From NCBI GenBank assembly GCA_964541225.1, contig CAZIPN010000006.1, positions 13,497 to 77,496 of the forward strand: DNA of 64,000 bases, written 5' to 3'. The notes beneath the pieces are model-generated. The model had not been told where the DNA came from and did not search any database. It saw nothing but the letters and a program-made list of their open reading frames with translations. The translations under genes and the position numbers were made by a program. Below, piece by piece: positions 25,210 through 34,535 of the stretch. How positions within the stretch are numbered: position 1 is the first letter of the stretch; every line of letters starts with the position of its first letter. Source of the stretch: CAZIPN01 sp964541225. Its GTDB lineage: Bacteria > Actinomycetota > Coriobacteriia > Anaerosomatales > JAAXUF01.

Positions 25210-26367
25210 ATGAGTGGACGTGGACGGCTTGGAAGAGAAACCGCCGGGAGGGTCATGCTGGCAGTGACCGCTGCCGGAGTGTTGCTGATCGGGACGATCG
25301 TTGCGAGCGGATGCACCACACTCACCGGCAGCAGTGGCAGTGGGTCAACGAACGGCGGGTCGGCGAGCACTCCCTCGGCGGGGGCGAACGCGAACTCAGC
25401 GACTCCGCTCGCTCCGACAGGCTCTTCGGAGGCAACGAGCGCTTTCGAGTCTGCCGCTGCCACCGTCTCGCGTGTGGTCGTCAACGTGTCCATTTCGCAG
25501 AACTTCGCGACGCCGCAGGGCAATCAGCCAGTCACGACTGGCAACGGCAGCGGAATCATCATTCGGCAAGACGGCTACATTCTGACCAACGACCACGTCG
25601 TGAATGGCTCAAATGGACTGCTCGTTGGTCTCGGCATGAGGCAGGTTCCCGCCAAGATCGTCGGGGAGGATCCTTCGACCGATCTCGCGGTCATCAAGAT
25701 CGCGCGTACTGGCCTAGCCGCAGCGCAAGCTGGCTCGCCCCGGTCTCTGAAGAGGGGGCAGTGGGTGATCGCCGTCGGCAGTCCCTACGGGCTTGAGCGA
25801 ACGGTCACGACGGGCATTGTCTCCGCGCTGAATCGCTCGACGGTGGATCAGAATGGTGCCACGCCTGCTGCCTACACCAACCTCATCCAGACTGATGCGG
25901 CTATCAATCCGGGCAACTCGGGAGGGGCGCTCGCGACGCTGGACGGCAAGATCGTGGGAGTCAATTCACTGACCGAGTCTCCCACTGGAGCATCGGCTGG
26001 AATCGGGCTGTCCATCCCGTTCGATTTCGCCATGTCGATCGCCGAGCAGCTCATGAAGACCGGCCATGCGGTCCACCCATACGTCGGTGTCGGCGTGATC
26101 GACCTGGATCAGATTGTTGCGGCGACGCTCGGGGTCAAAGGTGTGACTCAGGGAGCACTGATTCAAAACGTCGTGACCGGCTCGCCAGGAGCCAAAGCTG
26201 GCCTGAAGGCCGGCGACGTGATTACGTCCATCGGCGGGCAGGTGGTTGTCGACTCGGCGACTCTCTTCGCCGCCTTGCGCGCGCAGTCCATAGGCAAGAC
26301 GGTGCCGTTTGGGGTCGTGCGCGGAGGCAAGGCGCTCACCGTTCAGGTGACGATTGGCGCGGGCTAG
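25210..26367 (+). CDS. HtrA/DegP-like serine protease, lipoprotein type
   Basis: Extracytoplasmic S1C protease for protein quality control, 385 residues. The signal ends in a lipobox (IVASGC, Cys35), then a Ser/Gly-rich linker (37-75). The trypsin-like domain carries His129 (TNDHVV), Asp158 (STDLAV) and Ser237 (NPGNSGG), so the full triad is present. One PDZ domain occupies about 285-380 (VVTGSPGAKAGLKAGDVITSIGG). A lipid anchor instead of the usual transmembrane helix is notable. ATG at 25210 after ggaggaggc. No sensor kinase or sigma gene is adjacent. Confidence 0.93.
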   Translation: MSGRGRLGRETAGRVMLAVTAAGVLLIGTIVASGCTTLTGSSGSGSTNGGSASTPSAGANANSATPLAPTGSSEATSAFESAAATVSRVVVNVSISQNFATPQGNQPVTTGNGSGIIIRQDGYILTNDHVVNGSNGLLVGLGMRQVPAKIVGEDPSTDLAVIKIARTGLAAAQAGSPRSLKRGQWVIAVGSPYGLERTVTTGIVSALNRSTVDQNGATPAAYTNLIQTDAAINPGNSGGALATLDGKIVGVNSLTESPTGASAGIGLSIPFDFAMSIAEQLMKTGHAVHPYVGVGVIDLDQIVAATLGVKGVTQGALIQNVVTGSPGAKAGLKAGDVITSIGGQVVVDSATLFAALRAQSIGKTVPFGVVRGGKALTVQVTIGAG

Positions 26368-26475
26368 CACTCGAGCCGTGAAGGGCGTCTGCGTTCGGCT
26401 ACAATGCGACACAGGCTGAGGGGTGTCTCGGCGATTTCCCGTTCTGCTCGCCCTCGTGACGGACAGGTGACGTTC

Positions 26476-27753
26476 ATGCGCATTCTCGTGTTGGGTTCAG
26501 GTGGTCGCGAGCATGCGATTGTGCACTCGCTTGCGGCTTCGCCTCTCACCAGCGCCATCTTTGTGGCGCCTGGCAATGGCGGCACTGCTCAGGAGCGTGT
26601 CACCACCAACGTGGCGCTGGACGTGGACGACGCGGCAGCGGTTGTGACCTTCGCGCGGGAGAATCAGATCGATCTTGCGGTGATCGGACCGGAAGGCCCG
26701 CTGTGTGCCGGGCTCGCTGACGCGCTTCGTGCGGCCGACGTGCCGACGGTCGGCCCCGGCAAGCAAGGGGCCGAGCTCGAAGGCAGCAAGTCGTTCGCGA
26801 AGGAGCTGATGGCGCGTGCGCAGATTCCCACTGCGGAATCGGCGACGTTCGCCGACCGGGAGACCGCGCTCGCGTACTTGGAGACCCAGGTCGCGCCGAT
26901 TGTCGTGAAGGCCGATGGGCTCGCGGCTGGCAAGGGCGTGACGGTTGCCATGCAGATGGATGAGGCGGTTGCTGCCGTCGAAGCATGCTTTGCTGGCACG
27001 TTTGGCTCGGCAGGAGACACGGTTGTGATCGAGGAGTACCTCGAGGGGCCCGAGTGTTCGCTGCTCGCGTTTGTCGACGGGACTACGGTTCTCCCGATGT
27101 CTCCCGCACAGGATCACAAGCGGGTCGGCGATGGCGACACCGGTCCTAACACTGGCGGAATGGGCGTCTACTCACCGGTCCCCGGCGTGGAGGCCAAGGA
27201 GTACTCGCGCATGCTCGAGATACTCGAAATGACTGCGGGTGCACTGTTTGACGACGGCATCCCCTTCAGAGGCATTCTGTATGGCGGCTTCATCCTGACT
27301 GCCGACGGCCCCAAGGTGCTTGAGTTCAACACGCGGTTCGGGGACCCGGAGACTCAGGTGCTCCTGCCTCGGATGCAAAGCGATCTTGCCGAGGTGCTGC
27401 AAGCGCTCGCGAATGGTGGGCTGGAGGAGTTTGGGGCGCTCTCGTGGACGTCGCACGTCGCGGTTAGCGTCGTCATGGCCAGCAAAGGCTACCCGGGTGC
27501 GTATGAGACGGGCAAGCCAATTACCGGCATCGACCAGGCCGAGCAGGTCCCGGGGGTGACGGTCTATCACGCGGGCACCGCGCTTGGTGATGACGGCGTG
27601 CTTCGCACCGCAGGGGGTCGTGTGCTCAATGTCACCGCTGTGGCGGCGGACTTCGCAACCGCGATCGAGAACGCGTACAAGGCGGTAGACCTCATCGCGT
27701 TCGAAGGCGCGTTCTATCGACACGACATCGCTCACCGAGTGCACAACCGCTGA
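26476..27753 (+). CDS. purD: phosphoribosylamine--glycine ligase
   Basis: ATP-grasp enzyme joining glycine to phosphoribosylamine (second step of de novo purine synthesis). The 425 residues fit the family. Motifs: N-terminal GSGGREHAI, GPEGPLCAGLAD, the ATP-grasp KADGLAAGKGV and EEYLEGPECSLLAFVDG, SPAQDHKRVGDGDTGPNTGGMG, and LEFNTRFGDPETQ with metal ligands. The start at 26476 gives the usual MRILVLGSGG N-terminus, 7 bases after an aggtga box. purE follows 21 bases downstream. Confidence 0.97.
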   Translation: MRILVLGSGGREHAIVHSLAASPLTSAIFVAPGNGGTAQERVTTNVALDVDDAAAVVTFARENQIDLAVIGPEGPLCAGLADALRAADVPTVGPGKQGAELEGSKSFAKELMARAQIPTAESATFADRETALAYLETQVAPIVVKADGLAAGKGVTVAMQMDEAVAAVEACFAGTFGSAGDTVVIEEYLEGPECSLLAFVDGTTVLPMSPAQDHKRVGDGDTGPNTGGMGVYSPVPGVEAKEYSRMLEILEMTAGALFDDGIPFRGILYGGFILTADGPKVLEFNTRFGDPETQVLLPRMQSDLAEVLQALANGGLEEFGALSWTSHVAVSVVMASKGYPGAYETGKPITGIDQAEQVPGVTVYHAGTALGDDGVLRTAGGRVLNVTAVAADFATAIENAYKAVDLIAFEGAFYRHDIAHRVHNR

Positions 27754-27774
27754 TAGCCGAGTAGGGAGGTCACG

Positions 27775-28236
27775 ATGGCAGAACAGCCGCTTGTCGGCAT
27801 CATCGTCGGGTCGAAGTCCGACCTCGGCGTCATGGAGGAATGCGGCAAGCAACTCGATGCGCTTGGCGTTCCTCACGAACTTGTGGTGGCGAGCGCACAT
27901 CGGAGCCCGGAGCGCGTGCACGAGTGGGCATCGACGGCGGCCGAGCGTGGCATCAGGGTTGTGATCGCCGCGGCCGGCAAGGCAGCGCATCTCGGCGGGG
28001 TGGTCGCGGCACTCACGCCGCTACCCGTCATTGCGGTTCCCATGAAGACGAGCGACTTGGGCGGGCTCGACTCGCTGTTGTCGATGGTGCAGATGCCGAC
28101 TGGAGTGCCCGTGGCCTGCGTTGCGATCAACGGTGCCAAGAACGCTGCCATTCTTGCGACGCAGATTCTCGGGACGTCGATGCCGCAATACGGCGAGGCG
28201 ATCTCGGCTCTGAAGGCGTCGATGGCCCAGGGCTAG
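27775..28236 (+). CDS. purE: N5-carboxyaminoimidazole ribonucleotide mutase (class I PurE)
   Basis: Mutase that moves the carboxyl group of N5-CAIR to give CAIR in purine synthesis. The 153 residues contain GIIVGSKSDLGVMEECGKQL-type start (residues 8-16 GIIVGSKSD), SAHRSPERV (about 40-48, catalytic His), AAAGKAAHLGGVVAA and PVIAVPM. Operon with purD, 21 bases apart, with a gggaggtca ribosome site. No purK lies in the window, so whether the N5-CAIR route is complete cannot be decided here. Confidence 0.96.
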   Translation: MAEQPLVGIIVGSKSDLGVMEECGKQLDALGVPHELVVASAHRSPERVHEWASTAAERGIRVVIAAAGKAAHLGGVVAALTPLPVIAVPMKTSDLGGLDSLLSMVQMPTGVPVACVAINGAKNAAILATQILGTSMPQYGEAISALKASMAQG

Positions 28237-28368
28237 GGGAGGTCTTACGGCGTCGCGCGCCCGGGTTTGGTGGCGTGCGGCTTGTGCCCATCGCGCCCGT
28301 GAGCTGCACGGGCATACTCTTTCAAGTTGCGGACGACGTGCGGGCGTGTCCGACCAACCGGAGGAGCG

Positions 28369-29604
28369 ATGCAACCAGACGCGTTTGAGGACGTTCGGAT
28401 CGAAGGCCACTTGATCGACTCCGGCATCATGTCGCAGGTCATGGACCGGATCGTTGCTCTCGGCGGGGAATTCGAGTCGCTGTCCTTTGAGGTCGGCCGC
28501 ACCAACGACGACGTCTCAACATGTGAGCTGCGCGTCTCGGCGTCGACGCAGCAGCAGCTCGACACGATTCTCGCCGAGATCCAGGCGTGGGGTGCCGTCG
28601 CATGCCAGCCTCGCGACGCCACGTACGAGCCAGCGCCAATGCACGGTGTCTTTCCCGATGGCTTCTACTCCACTACCAACCTGGAGACCGACGTGCGCAT
28701 GGGCGGAAGCTGGGTGCCCGTTGCCAATCCCGAGATGGACCTCGGAGTTCACGTAGACCCTCAGGCGGGAATCGCCGAGACGATTCCGATGGCCGACGTT
28801 CGCGAAGGCGATCTGTTCGTGGTGGGTCACGATGGCATTCGCGTGCACCCGCTCGAGCGTCCCCGAGAGAAGCAGGCCTTCGAGTTCATGTCCTCCGCAG
28901 TCTCTTCCGAGAAGCCAAAGGCGCAGGTAGTCGCCGAGGTTGCCCGCATGCTGCGAGAGACTCGCGAGTCGGGGCGAGATGTGATTGCAGTGGTGGGTCC
29001 CGCAGTCGTGCACACGGGAGCGGCTGGCGCTCTTGCTCGGCTCGTGGAGGCGGGATTCGTGAGTGTGCTTTTTGGCGGCAACGCGGTGGCCACTCATGAC
29101 ATCGAAAGCGCGCTGTATGGGACGACGCTCGGTGTCGGACTCGAAGACGGAATTGCCACGCAGGGAGGCCACGAGCATCATCTGCGCGCGATCAACGCAA
29201 TTCGAGGATGCGGATCCATAGCTGCCGCGGTCGACCAGGGTGTACTCACGAAGGGTCTCATGCACACGCTGGTCAAGACGGGAACGCCGTTCGTTCTCGC
29301 AGGATCTATCCGTGACGATGGTCCGCTTCCCGACGTCATCACCGACGCCGTTGCCGCGCAGAACGAAATGCGCACCTACGTGCAGAACGCCGGCGCCTGT
29401 CTGATGTTGTCAACGATGTTGCACTCGATTGCGACAGGCAACATGCTGCCCGCCACGACCACAACCGTGTGCGTCGACATCAACCCGGCCGTCGTCACGA
29501 AACTCGCCGACAGGGGGAGCTGGCAGACGGTCGGCATCGTCACCGACGTTGGGCTCTTCCTTGAGCGCCTCGCGAACGAACTCACTGGGCTTCTCGGCGG
29601 CTGA
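28369..29604 (+). CDS. TIGR00300 / LOR-SDH domain protein, archaeal-type ornithine cyclodeaminase candidate
   Basis: Protein of 411 residues. The N-terminal half (about 1-120) matches the LOR/SDH bifunctional-enzyme conserved domain of TIGR00300 proteins (opening FEDVRIEGHLIDSGIM). The C-terminal half (about 200-410) has VVGPAVVHTGAAGALARLV, FGGNAVATHDIE and GSIRDDGPLPDV blocks. Characterised relatives are NAD-dependent: an archaeal ornithine cyclodeaminase (ornithine to proline plus ammonia), and the C-terminal domain of cyanobacterial AgrE/ArgZ proteins. The N-terminal arginine dihydrolase of the cyanobacterial form is absent. ATG after ggaggagc, 132 bases downstream of purE. Confidence 0.78.
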   Translation: MQPDAFEDVRIEGHLIDSGIMSQVMDRIVALGGEFESLSFEVGRTNDDVSTCELRVSASTQQQLDTILAEIQAWGAVACQPRDATYEPAPMHGVFPDGFYSTTNLETDVRMGGSWVPVANPEMDLGVHVDPQAGIAETIPMADVREGDLFVVGHDGIRVHPLERPREKQAFEFMSSAVSSEKPKAQVVAEVARMLRETRESGRDVIAVVGPAVVHTGAAGALARLVEAGFVSVLFGGNAVATHDIESALYGTTLGVGLEDGIATQGGHEHHLRAINAIRGCGSIAAAVDQGVLTKGLMHTLVKTGTPFVLAGSIRDDGPLPDVITDAVAAQNEMRTYVQNAGACLMLSTMLHSIATGNMLPATTTTVCVDINPAVVTKLADRGSWQTVGIVTDVGLFLERLANELTGLLGG

Positions 29605-29793
29605 TGGATGCGCAGGACGCCGAACGGCCGTGTGTAGCAACTCGTGCGTGGCGCTGAGCGGATCGGTATGGTCGTGGGCTCGGCAGTTCGCGCAGCGTCG
29701 GTGTCTGCCTCAACGGTGATGGTTGCGCTGAATCCTCGGCGATTGAGGGTATCTTCACTGGCACTGTGATGCCGACTTGCAAGGACGGATGCT

Positions 29794-30192
29794 ATGCGCG
29801 AGAAGATTCAACGCACCGACGCCGAGTGGCGCGATCTGCTCACTCCAGAGCAATTTCGCGTGCTGCGGCGTGCTGGCACTGAGCCAGCGTTTTCCGGTGC
29901 GTTCACCGACACCGCCGAGTCGGGCACCTACGTGTGCGTCGGCTGCGGATCGACGCTGTTCTCAAGCGAAACCAAGTTTCACTCCGGGTGTGGCTGGCCG
30001 AGCTTCTATGAGCCGATCGAGGCCGACGCCGTCACCGAGCACGTCGATTCGACGCTTGGCATGCGGCGCGTCGAAGTGCGCTGTGCAGTGTGCGATGGGC
30101 ATCTCGGCCACGTTTTCACCGATGGCCCCAAACCGACGGGACTGCGCTACTGCATCAACTCGGTGTCGCTGGAGTTCAAGCCCGCCGAGTAG
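29794..30192 (+). CDS. msrB: peptide-methionine (R)-S-oxide reductase
   Basis: Repairs the R form of methionine sulfoxide in proteins. The 132 residues match single-domain MsrB. Zinc cysteines are in CVGCG and CAVCDGH, the SGCGWPSF substrate-binding block is present, and the catalytic cysteine lies in LRYCINSVSL. No MsrA domain is fused. A single gene between the cyclodeaminase-like gene and the copper ATPase; both it and the ATPase serve stress defence, but no shared promoter is visible. Confidence 0.96.
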   Translation: MREKIQRTDAEWRDLLTPEQFRVLRRAGTEPAFSGAFTDTAESGTYVCVGCGSTLFSSETKFHSGCGWPSFYEPIEADAVTEHVDSTLGMRRVEVRCAVCDGHLGHVFTDGPKPTGLRYCINSVSLEFKPAE

Positions 30193-30433
30193 GTGCCACA
30201 AGCTGCGTGTTGACGCTTCTGTTCGGCCGCCTCTGGCGGCTCGGCTCGGCGACATTCGCGTTCACGCTCACAAGCTTGGGTGGGCCATTGTTCACGCCTG
30301 AGATGCAGACGGCCTGGCCAAGGGCGTATCCTTTGCTTGCACATCTGTAGGATTCTTAAGACAGATCGCGCTCAAGTAAGTGGGGTCCGGGGACGACACC
30401 ACACGTGTACGCTGATCGGGGGAGGTGGTGCGA

Positions 30434-30826
30434 ATGCCCAACCGCGAGGCCATGATCATCCGCCTGCACGCAGAGGGGCCGCGTCACTATTCCCGTGAGG
30501 ACGGGCTGGCGGCCAGTCTGCGCAGCGTTCGCGGCGTTCGCCGCGTGGAAGCCTCTCACGACGACAGAATCATCACCATCTTCGCCGAGGACATGGGGTC
30601 GTTCGACAGCATCCTCAACACGATCGTGGAGGCGAACTTCGTTCCCGGAGGTCCCGAGGCAGTCCACTCCCCTTTGGGTGCGGCTGCCGTCGAACTTCCC
30701 ATTCGCGCTGTTGAGCCAGGGCCCGAGGCGATCGCCGAGGCGGAAGCCGCAGTCGCAGCGGAGGCCGAGCGTGAACCCGCAATCGCGGCGGAGGCCGAGC
30801 CGATAACAGAGCCGAAGCCGGAGCCG
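30434..30826 (+). CDS. copper-translocating P-type ATPase, 5' part up to assembly gap
   Basis: Codons 1-131 of a gene interrupted by the run of N. Residues 1-75 form a ferredoxin-like HMA-type domain (AMIIRLHAEGPRHYS, then LRSVRGVRRVEASHD and ILNTIVEANFVP) that lacks the metal-binding CxxC. From residue 90 the chain becomes a Glu/Pro/Ala repeat (PITEPKPEP at the gap). The post-gap sequence resumes with Glu-Pro repeats in another frame, so this and 30927-34535 are one gene and the 100-N spacer is not the true length. ATG at 30434 is chosen because a ggagg box lies 8 bases upstream; GTG codons at 30425 and 30428 are alternatives. Confidence 0.75.
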
Positions 30827-30926
30827 NNNNNNNNNNNNNNNNNNNNNNNNNNNNNNNNNNNNNNNNNNNNNNNNNNNNNNNNNNNNNNNNNNNNNNNNNN
30901 NNNNNNNNNNNNNNNNNNNNNNNNNN
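30827..30926. other. assembly gap (100 N) inside a Glu-Pro repeat
   Basis: Exactly 100 unknown bases, the usual placeholder for a gap of unknown size. Both flanks are GAACCGGAGCC-type repeats, so the assembler most likely stopped in, or collapsed, a tandem repeat. Taken literally, the spacer would shift the reading frame of the copper ATPase. Confidence 0.95.
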
Positions 30927-33900
30927 GAACCGGAGCCGGAACCGGAGCCCGAGCCGGAACCGGAGCCCGAGCGCGAGCCCGCGACTCCGTCCGGACAAGG
31001 ACTCGGCGCCAAGCCTGGGGGCGCGTCAGTCTCGTGGCTCCGACGTGCGCCAGAATCACAGCCAGGGCCTGGAAGCGCGTTTGACGTGGCGATTGGCGGC
31101 GGGCCAGTCACCGAACCGCGTCCCGAACTGTCTGTGCATCAGGAGCCGACTCCCAAACCGACGCCAGACCTGAAGGTCGCGCCCTCATGGCTGAGACCAG
31201 AGCCCGGGCCACAGGTCGTGCAGACTCCAGAGCCAGAGCCAGAGCCAGAGGCCGAACCGGAACCAGAGCCAGAGGCCGCTGCGGAACCAGAACCAGAGCC
31301 AGAGCCAGAGCCAGAGGCCGAACCGGAACCAGAGGCCAAAGCCGAACCAACGCAGGAACCCGAGCGCAAGCCAGAGGTCGTGCAGACAGCAGAACCGAAA
31401 CCGACGCTGGAACCAGATACCGTACCGGAGCCGCGACCAGCTCTCGCTACGGAGCCGGTGTCAGAGCCAAACGCTCAACGGGGGCGTCCCAAGGACAGCG
31501 GTGCCGTGCCGACTCCAAGCCCTTGGCAGCGGCTCTCGGCGGCTCCTCCGTGGCGGAAGCAGCGAGAGCCGCAACCTGAAGTACAGAAGGCTCCGGACTC
31601 CACGTCCGCGCCGACACAAGTGCCGCCAGCGGAATTCCCGCTGCCAGCAGAGCGTCCTCCGACCCCCAAGGGACCGTTGCCGGTAGACCCCCCGCAATCG
31701 GAGACATCAGCGCGCGTTGTGGACGAAGAGGCTACGCTCGAACCCGAGCCTGAACTGCTGTCTGCGGCTGAGTTGGAGCTGGAGCTCAAGCGGCATCCGG
31801 ACGCGAAGCCCATAGTGCCTCCGCGGCCCGTTGCCTCAAACGAAGAGCCCAGACAGCTCCCTGGCACGAGTGGATCGATCGCGCCGATGCTGTCGACGAC
31901 CTCGGGTGCGACCGAGATCTCGGCACTACATGATGCGAACTTCATGGTCGGGGGTATGACGTGTGCCTCGTGCGCCGCAATCATCGAGAAGGTGCTTGGC
32001 CGAACCGCCGGTGTTGCTTCGGCGACAGTCAATCTGGCGACAGAGCGGCTGTCAGTCACCTACGACCCCGAGTTGGTCGACGTTGACGCCATTGTCGGCA
32101 AGGTCATCGAGGCTGGATACACCGCGACGCTCATTGACGACACTGAGGAGTCCACGGGGGTCAACGGGACGGTCAGACTTGGGCTGATTGGCATGGCCGA
32201 CACTTCAAGCGCCGCGGCCGTAGAGAAAGTGTTGATGCAGGTGCCCGGCATGTCTCAAGTGTCAGTGAGTGTTGATTCCAACACCGCTACGGTCGAATTC
32301 GATCCTCGCCTCGTGGGCATTAGTGAGATGCTCGGTGCGTTGCGTGCCTCGGGGTATGACGCATTGGTCAGACCCGAGGTAATCCGTAGCACCACCAGCG
32401 CGCTGGACGTTCAGGCCGAAGAGCAGGCGAAGAAGCGAGACAGCGAGTCGCTCATGCTGTGGGTCTCGATCGCGCTCACGCTGCCGCTCTTCCTCATTGC
32501 GATGGTGCCGCCATTCGCGACGTACGTTCCGATCGGGCTCGCGTCGGTTCTAGCGGGGCTGACCAGCGGTGTCGTGGATCCCGACTGGGTCGGGAAGGTG
32601 CTGATGTTTCTGCTCGCCACGCCGGTGCAGTTTGTTGTTGGGTGGCGCTTCTACCGCGGCGCGTTCCATGCCTTGCGGAGTCGTGCCGGAAACATGGACT
32701 TGCTCGTTGCGATTGGCACGTCTGCCGCGTATGTGTATAGCGTGGGGACGACCTTCATCCCCGCGCTGAGAGCGGAGCCGTCTTTCTACGAGACGAGCGC
32801 GTTGCTCATCACCTTCGTTCTGTTCGGCAAGCTGCTTGAGTCGCGAGCCAAGGGCCGCACCTCAGATGCGATGAAACAGTTGGTCGGTCTTGCCGCGAAA
32901 ACGGCGCGGGTCGTGCGCGGCGCACAAGAGTATGACGTGCCGGTTGAAGACGTCATGGTGGGCGACGTTGTGGTCGTGCGTCCGGGCGAGAAGATCCCGG
33001 TCGATGGCGTGATCGTCGAGGGTTCCTCGGCAGTTGACGAGTCGATGTTGACCGGAGAGGCCATGCCTGCGGAGAAGGGCGTGGGCGATGAGGTCACCGG
33101 CGCGACCATCAACAAGTTCGGCAGCTTCAACTTCCGCGCGACCAGGGTCGGCGCAGCCACCAGGCTCGCGCAGATCATCAGGCTTGTTGAGGACGCGCAG
33201 GGCTCGAAAGCTCCAGTGCAACGTTTCGCGGATCGAATCAGCGCGGTCTTTGTGCCCGTGGTCATAGCTGCCGCCCTGCTCACGTTTCTGTTTTGGGCTC
33301 TCGTAGGTCCGATCGCCTTCGGGGCGCATCCCGATCCCAGCAAGGTATTCTTGATCTTCGCGCCGATAGTTGCGGCTGCTGCCGCGAACGGGTGGTGGAC
33401 CGCGGCGCTGCTCGCCGGAATCGCGGTAGTCGTGATTGCGTGTCCGTGCGCGCTGGGGCTTGCCACGCCAACGGCGATCATGGTCGGCACCGGCCGAGGT
33501 GCCGAGAACGGCATCCTTATCAAGTCCGGAGAAGCGCTCGAGACCGCGCAGAAGATATCGGCGATCGTCTTCGACAAGACCGGCACACTGACCACGGGGC
33601 GGCCGGAGGTCACGGACATAGTGACTGCCGAGGAGATCGACGCGGTGCAGCTGCTCGGGATGGCTGCTGCACTGGAACGCAGCTCCGAGCACCCACTTGC
33701 GCAGGCAATCGTGCAACGCGCCGCCGTCGATGCAATCGAATTGCCAGCAACCAAGGAGTTCTCAGCGCTGCCAGGCAACGGTGTGACGGGGACGGTTCAA
33801 GGTCATCGCATCACGCTCGGCAATCGACAGCTCATGGCTCGCGATCACATCGACATCTCGGCATTCGAGAAGCGGATGGCTGCTCTCGAGGACGAGGGCA

Positions 33901-34535
33901 AGACCGTGACGTTGGTGGGCATGAACGGCCGCAAGGCGATCGGCATGATTGCGGTTGCCGACACACTCAAGCCCAATTCGACTGAAGCCGTCGCGCGTCT
34001 GCGCGACATGGGTGTTGCGGTGTTCATGATCACCGGCGACAACCGCCGGACTGCCGAGTCCATTGCCCATGAAGTCGGCGTTCGTCCAGAACGAGTGCTT
34101 GCTGAGGTACTGCCCGAGGACAAGGCCGCCGAGGTCGCGAAGCTGATGGAGCGCGGCATGACGGTGGCCATGGTTGGGGATGGCATCAACGACACTCCGG
34201 CGCTGGCGCAGTCTGATGTTGGGATTGCGATGGGCGCGGGAACGGATGTTGCAATCGAAACAGGCGGCATCGTCTTGATGAAAGACGATCTGCGCGATGT
34301 TGTGACTGCCATCGAGCTGTCCCGCGCAACAATGCGCAAGATCCAGCAGAACTTCTTCTGGGCGCTTGGCTACAACACGATACTTGTGCCGGTGGCCGCA
34401 GTCGGTCTTCTATCACCGTTCCCGTGGATCGCGGGAGCCGCCATGGCGTTCTCGAGCGTAAGTGTCGTCACGAGTTCGCTCCTGCTGCGGCGCTTCCGTC
34501 CGACGCTTGCCCAAACCAGGAAGCGGACTCTGTAG
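30927..34535 (+). CDS. copA: copper-translocating P1B-type ATPase, 3' part after the gap
   Basis: Exports Cu(I) using ATP. The open frame runs from the gap: a Glu-Pro repeat region (to about 31460), a Pro-rich linker, an HMA domain with GMTCASC (Cys codons 31962 and 31971), a second HMA domain whose CxxC is lost (GMADTSSA), and a standard core. The core has a TGEAMP actuator loop, the membrane CPC motif (near 33441), DKTGTLT with the phosphorylated Asp (33573), SSEHPLA, and GDGINDTPALAQ. Copper specificity is inferred from CPC and the HMA domains. The cytoplasmic N-terminus is several hundred residues longer than in ordinary CopA. The gene continues 30434-30826 across the gap. Confidence 0.92.
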   Translation, partial: EPEPEPEPEPEPEPEREPATPSGQGLGAKPGGASVSWLRRAPESQPGPGSAFDVAIGGGPVTEPRPELSVHQEPTPKPTPDLKVAPSWLRPEPGPQVVQTPEPEPEPEAEPEPEPEAAAEPEPEPEPEPEAEPEPEAKAEPTQEPERKPEVVQTAEPKPTLEPDTVPEPRPALATEPVSEPNAQRGRPKDSGAVPTPSPWQRLSAAPPWRKQREPQPEVQKAPDSTSAPTQVPPAEFPLPAERPPTPKGPLPVDPPQSETSARVVDEEATLEPEPELLSAAELELELKRHPDAKPIVPPRPVASNEEPRQLPGTSGSIAPMLSTTSGATEISALHDANFMVGGMTCASCAAIIEKVLGRTAGVASATVNLATERLSVTYDPELVDVDAIVGKVIEAGYTATLIDDTEESTGVNGTVRLGLIGMADTSSAAAVEKVLMQVPGMSQVSVSVDSNTATVEFDPRLVGISEMLGALRASGYDALVRPEVIRSTTSALDVQAEEQAKKRDSESLMLWVSIALTLPLFLIAMVPPFATYVPIGLASVLAGLTSGVVDPDWVGKVLMFLLATPVQFVVGWRFYRGAFHALRSRAGNMDLLVAIGTSAAYVYSVGTTFIPALRAEPSFYETSALLITFVLFGKLLESRAKGRTSDAMKQLVGLAAKTARVVRGAQEYDVPVEDVMVGDVVVVRPGEKIPVDGVIVEGSSAVDESMLTGEAMPAEKGVGDEVTGATINKFGSFNFRATRVGAATRLAQIIRLVEDAQGSKAPVQRFADRISAVFVPVVIAAALLTFLFWALVGPIAFGAHPDPSKVFLIFAPIVAAAAANGWWTAALLAGIAVVVIACPCALGLATPTAIMVGTGRGAENGILIKSGEALETAQKISAIVFDKTGTLTTGRPEVTDIVTAEEIDAVQLLGMAAALERSSEHPLAQAIVQRAAVDAIELPATKEFSALPGNGVTGTVQGHRITLGNRQLMARDHIDISAFEKRMAALEDEGKTVTLVGMNGRKAIGMIAVADTLKPNSTEAVARLRDMGVAVFMITGDNRRTAESIAHEVGVRPERVLAEVLPEDKAAEVAKLMERGMTVAMVGDGINDTPALAQSDVGIAMGAGTDVAIETGGIVLMKDDLRDVVTAIELSRATMRKIQQNFFWALGYNTILVPVAAVGLLSPFPWIAGAAMAFSSVSVVTSSLLLRRFRPTLAQTRKRTL
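31227..31338 (+). repeat. Glu-Pro coding tandem repeats in copA
   Basis: Short units of gagcca and gaaccag type recur in two longer blocks (31227-31275 and 31284-31338), each ending in gaggccgaaccggaacc or a close variant. A related 12-base unit (gaaccggagcc plus g or c) fills 30927-30974 at the edge of the gap. Translation is EPEPEPE-like throughout. Confidence 0.85.

Noticed and set aside
25122..25796. 224-codon + frame with a ggaggg box overlapping the HtrA gene
   Set aside because: The ribosome site looks good, but the frame soon overlaps the protease in another frame and its translation is Arg/Trp/His-rich without domains. At most a short leader peptide.
30401..30408. ACACGTGT palindrome upstream of the copper ATPase
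   Set aside because: Too short to call a copper-regulator operator; no CsoR or CueR gene is nearby.
30927..31084. Gly/Arg/Ala-rich continuation of the pre-gap frame after the N run
   Set aside because: It only appears when the gap is taken as exactly 100 bases. The Glu-Pro frame that joins CopA is the real one.
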